From Heliocidaris erythrogramma (lineage: Eukaryota > Echinodermata > Echinoidea > Camarodonta > Echinometridae): a stretch of 64,000 nt of DNA. Numbering within the stretch: the stretch's first letter is position 1; the number at the start of each line of letters is the position of its first letter. Of this stretch, positions 61,985 through 64,000 are shown piece after piece. The translations under genes were made by a program, and so were the position numbers. The stretch lies in the NCBI GenBank assembly GCA_025617745.1, contig CM046858.1, positions 51,157,925-51,221,924 on the forward strand. The letters are read 5' to 3'. A model generated the notes under the pieces. It saw only the letters and a list, made by a program, of their open reading frames with translations, was not told where the DNA came from and did not search any database.

Positions 61985-62098
61985 GGTGTCGTAGTCGAGT
62001 GGTTTAAACACTTGACTGGGGATGCGAAGGTTGTGGGTTCGAACCCCGGCACGGCACTAGTGTTCTTTGGCAAGAGCACCTTATACGTGGTGGATATG
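61985..62098 (+). mobile_element. tRNA-derived SINE, 5' part, interrupted
   Basis: A tRNA-like head has a box-A-like stretch at 61989-62002 and box B GGTTCGAACCC at 62036-62046. It is followed by the same CTTTGGCAAG core seen in the SINE at 28.6 kb. The anticodon arm is imperfect and the element runs on, so it is a SINE and not a functional tRNA gene. A small inverted-repeat element at 62099-62309 follows directly, and GAGTGCTATAAAAATACC with a TTA-rich tail at 62310-62350 looks like the continuation. Confidence 0.65.
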
Positions 62099-62309
62099 CA
62101 CTCTTAGAAATATTGGGCAAAATTTTACCCAAATTTTACCCAACATGAGGGTCCTTATGAGTCCGACCAACTTTTGGGTAAACTTTACCAATTTCATTGT
62201 TATTTTTGATCAATGTTGGGTAAATGCATGTAAAAGTTGAGCAAGATTTAACCAACCTATGCCCAATCTTCATTTACCCAGTGGCATTTACCCAACTTTT
62301 ATAAGAGTG
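62099..62309. mobile_element. MITE-like element with TTTACCC/GGGTAAA blocks, apparently inserted in a SINE
   Basis: It is bounded by CACTCTTA (62099-62106) and its reverse complement TAAGAGTG (62302-62309). The interior repeats short blocks such as TTTTACCCAA and TTGGGTAAA in both orientations, giving an imperfect fold-back of 211 bp. SINE-like sequence lies on both sides. I could not define a clear target-site duplication. Confidence 0.55.
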
Positions 62310-62350
62310 TGAGTGCTATAAAAATACCCAATATTATTGTTATTATTATA

Positions 62351-63652
62351 TTAGACTAAACATTGAAATCATGAAATTTAATGCAGCTTGCTGATTTTTG
62401 CCCCATCCATTGTAGAAAAATCGCCACCGATTATGGCCTACACATCAGTGTTTCAGGGGTAACTATCCTCATTCCGGATTTTAAAGGATATTAATATATT
62501 ATTTCCAATTTACAATGAAAGTGACTGAATGTGCATAATGTTTAAATGATTCTTCTTTCGGACGTGTCGCAGTTACTGGGACATGCAGACGAGGTTGAAA
62601 ACTAGACAATGCTGACTAAGGATGACACAGAACACAAGACTCAAGATTCAAGATTCCCCGATGCCTCCCGTGAACTTTGTTTATCTAGAGTTCTTTAAAA
62701 TGATTGAAACATATCGAAAAAGTGATCCCATATAATGAAGAAAATATTTCATTTTGGCATTATTTTGTTTTTCTTTGTTATTCCTCGGTCACCAAGAATT
62801 TGAAGCGATTTCGCATTTCAGCATCAACCCTCCTTAGCTATAAAAGTGCCAAATAGTACCGAAATATAAATTTTGCGAATCTTCCAAAGCGGACTCTATT
62901 TTTGAGGACGCGATTTGTGGATGACTATTGAGCTTGAGTGGAGGTGTTATCTCTGCTTTGCGTCTCGGCGATGAAGTTTGTTTGACTTAGGGGTTCCTTG
63001 TTGATTTATCATGGACTAGATTCAAGGTTCGTGTCCCCCATTCATCACTGATCTCACACTTGAAATGGCCGACATTAAAGAAAAAAATGTAGGCCTAGAT
63101 GCGTGACAACGAAAATATCAGATTTATGGCGCACGTTGATATGATTGTCTTTGTTATTTCTTATCCTTATGATCAATATTGGTTTTGGTCACTATAGCCG
63201 TTCCACATTGTTTGTAAAGGTAATACACTCTTATCCATTTTAACAAGAAATATGATAACGATGATAATAATGATAGCATTCGAATGGCGCTCTATGACAT
63301 CCACTTTCAAAGATGTCCGGATCTACACTGTATATAAAAGCTTAAAAGCAGTGATATTAAAAACAATTTCATGTTCAAAGAAGGCTATCGATAAGCGTCC
63401 AGAATTCATTGAAAAGTCAGCAATGGAAGGCTAGAAGTTTAGGGAAGGGTAACGTATTGAACAAGAGATGATGTTGCATGATTATAGCCCCCCCCCCCCC
63501 TTTTGCTCGGAATTTTCCTGAATTCCTATATGTAGCCTATTTTTAAAACGGTTTCATTGCTTTATCTCTTACGTTACCAATGCTTACTCTTTCTTGCTAT
63601 TCTCATAGCATCACGCAAAACATACATAAAACATTCTAAAGTGCTGGATGTT
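62351..63652. other. non-coding, nothing recognised
   Basis: AT-rich unique sequence with a C13 run near 63488. No frame or element recognised. Confidence 0.45.
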
Positions 63653-63792
63653 CTGGGGAGCGTTTCATCAAGCATTTTGTCAGTGATTTTTACCGACAAC
63701 TGTTATAAGCTACTGAAATCCTTGCATCTGATTGGCTGAGAGCAAATATGTCAGTAAAAATCACTGACAAAATGCTTGATGAAACGCTCCCC
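63653..63792. mobile_element. palindromic MITE family P, copy 5
   Basis: CTGGGGAGCGTTTCATCAAG at 63653 and GCTTGATGAAACGCTCCCC ending at 63792. The arms are almost perfectly complementary, with the TCTGATTGGCTGAGAGC core. 140 bp and among the best preserved copies. Confidence 0.8.
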
Positions 63793-64000
63793 TGATGTGT
63801 ACCCATCATTCATCTGGTAACATTCTGTTATTGTCAATGTCAATCTCCCGCCCTCTTTGCTCAACTCATTTATCATGTTTAACTTGATTCATGAAACAGT
63901 CAGGTCTCATGTAAATAAATTATTTTTTTTGCTTGTAATATGTTTGTTATGATAAGAAATTTTCCTTCGCTTCTTGAACGAATTATAGAAGAGAAAGATA

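Noticed and set aside
61985-62057. A second functional tRNA gene
   Set aside because: Boxes A and B are present, but the cloverleaf is imperfect and the sequence continues into a SINE core shared with 28.6 kb.
62105-62300. TTACCC/GGGTAA blocks as interstitial telomere repeats
   Set aside because: The animal telomere unit is TTAGGG/CCCTAA; these blocks read GGGTAAA/TTTACCC and occur in both orientations with irregular spacing.
1-64000. CRISPR arrays, prokaryotic operons or phage genes
   Set aside because: No spacer-repeat arrays and no prokaryotic gene signatures; the tandem repeats have no unique spacers.

Overview
The window looks like a piece of an invertebrate deuterostome genome, most likely a sea urchin or another echinoderm. 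This is an inference from four things: a Frizzled-4-like receptor gene, a eukaryotic tRNA-Thr with internal pol III boxes, remnants of CR1/L2-like LINEs and tRNA-type SINEs, and an AT-rich background studded with poly-C/poly-G runs and microsatellites. There are no bacterial operons, phage modules or CRISPR arrays. Gene density is very low. I can defend one protein-coding gene and one RNA gene; almost every other open frame is a low-complexity or chance frame.

Layout. 1-12 kb: unique AT-rich DNA with a possible retroelement 3' remnant (about 1.73-1.93 kb), a SINE whose head resembles the 7SL Alu domain (2.87-3.06 kb), CT-rich and (CACCAT)n arrays (3.9-4.3 and 5.6-6.0 kb), and four small inverted-repeat elements (6.5, 7.7, 9.0 and 10.3 kb). 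12.07-12.14 kb: an intact tRNA-Thr(AGT). 12.2-26.8 kb: mostly unannotatable, with a paired repeat (15.5-15.9 kb), a frame-broken LINE reverse-transcriptase tail on the minus strand (17.3-17.8 kb) and a 217-bp fold-back (22.8-23.0 kb). 26.8-31.3 kb: a transposon-dense block with two copies of a 132-bp repeat, a minus-strand tRNA SINE, a CR1/L2-like LINE tail split by a 393-bp TTAA-flanked element, and a second LINE tail. 31.3-43.6 kb: non-coding, simple repeats and two small inverted-repeat elements.

43.6-48.2 kb is the gene region: a candidate TATA-less promoter with two CCAAT boxes and a GC box (43.65-43.72 kb), a long leader, a probable splice acceptor ending at 45274, and an intact 581-codon Frizzled reading frame (45325-47070) with 10-cysteine Wnt-binding domain, seven membrane spans, KTxxxW motif and a PDZ-ligand C-terminus. 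48.2-64 kb is again non-coding, with a TA-flanked mariner-type MITE (53.2 kb), the second 7SL-like SINE in inverted orientation (55.3-55.45 kb), a second ribozyme-core-like cassette (59.26 kb), a tRNA SINE split by a small inverted-repeat element (62.0-62.35 kb) and two more copies of the 140-bp palindromic MITE (61.4 and 63.65 kb).

I found no evidence of an undescribed multi-gene system. The best leads are in the repeats: the 7SL-like SINE, the repeated palindromic MITE that carries a CCAAT motif in every copy, the nested TTAA insertion, and the two CTGANGA-hairpin-GAAA cassettes.
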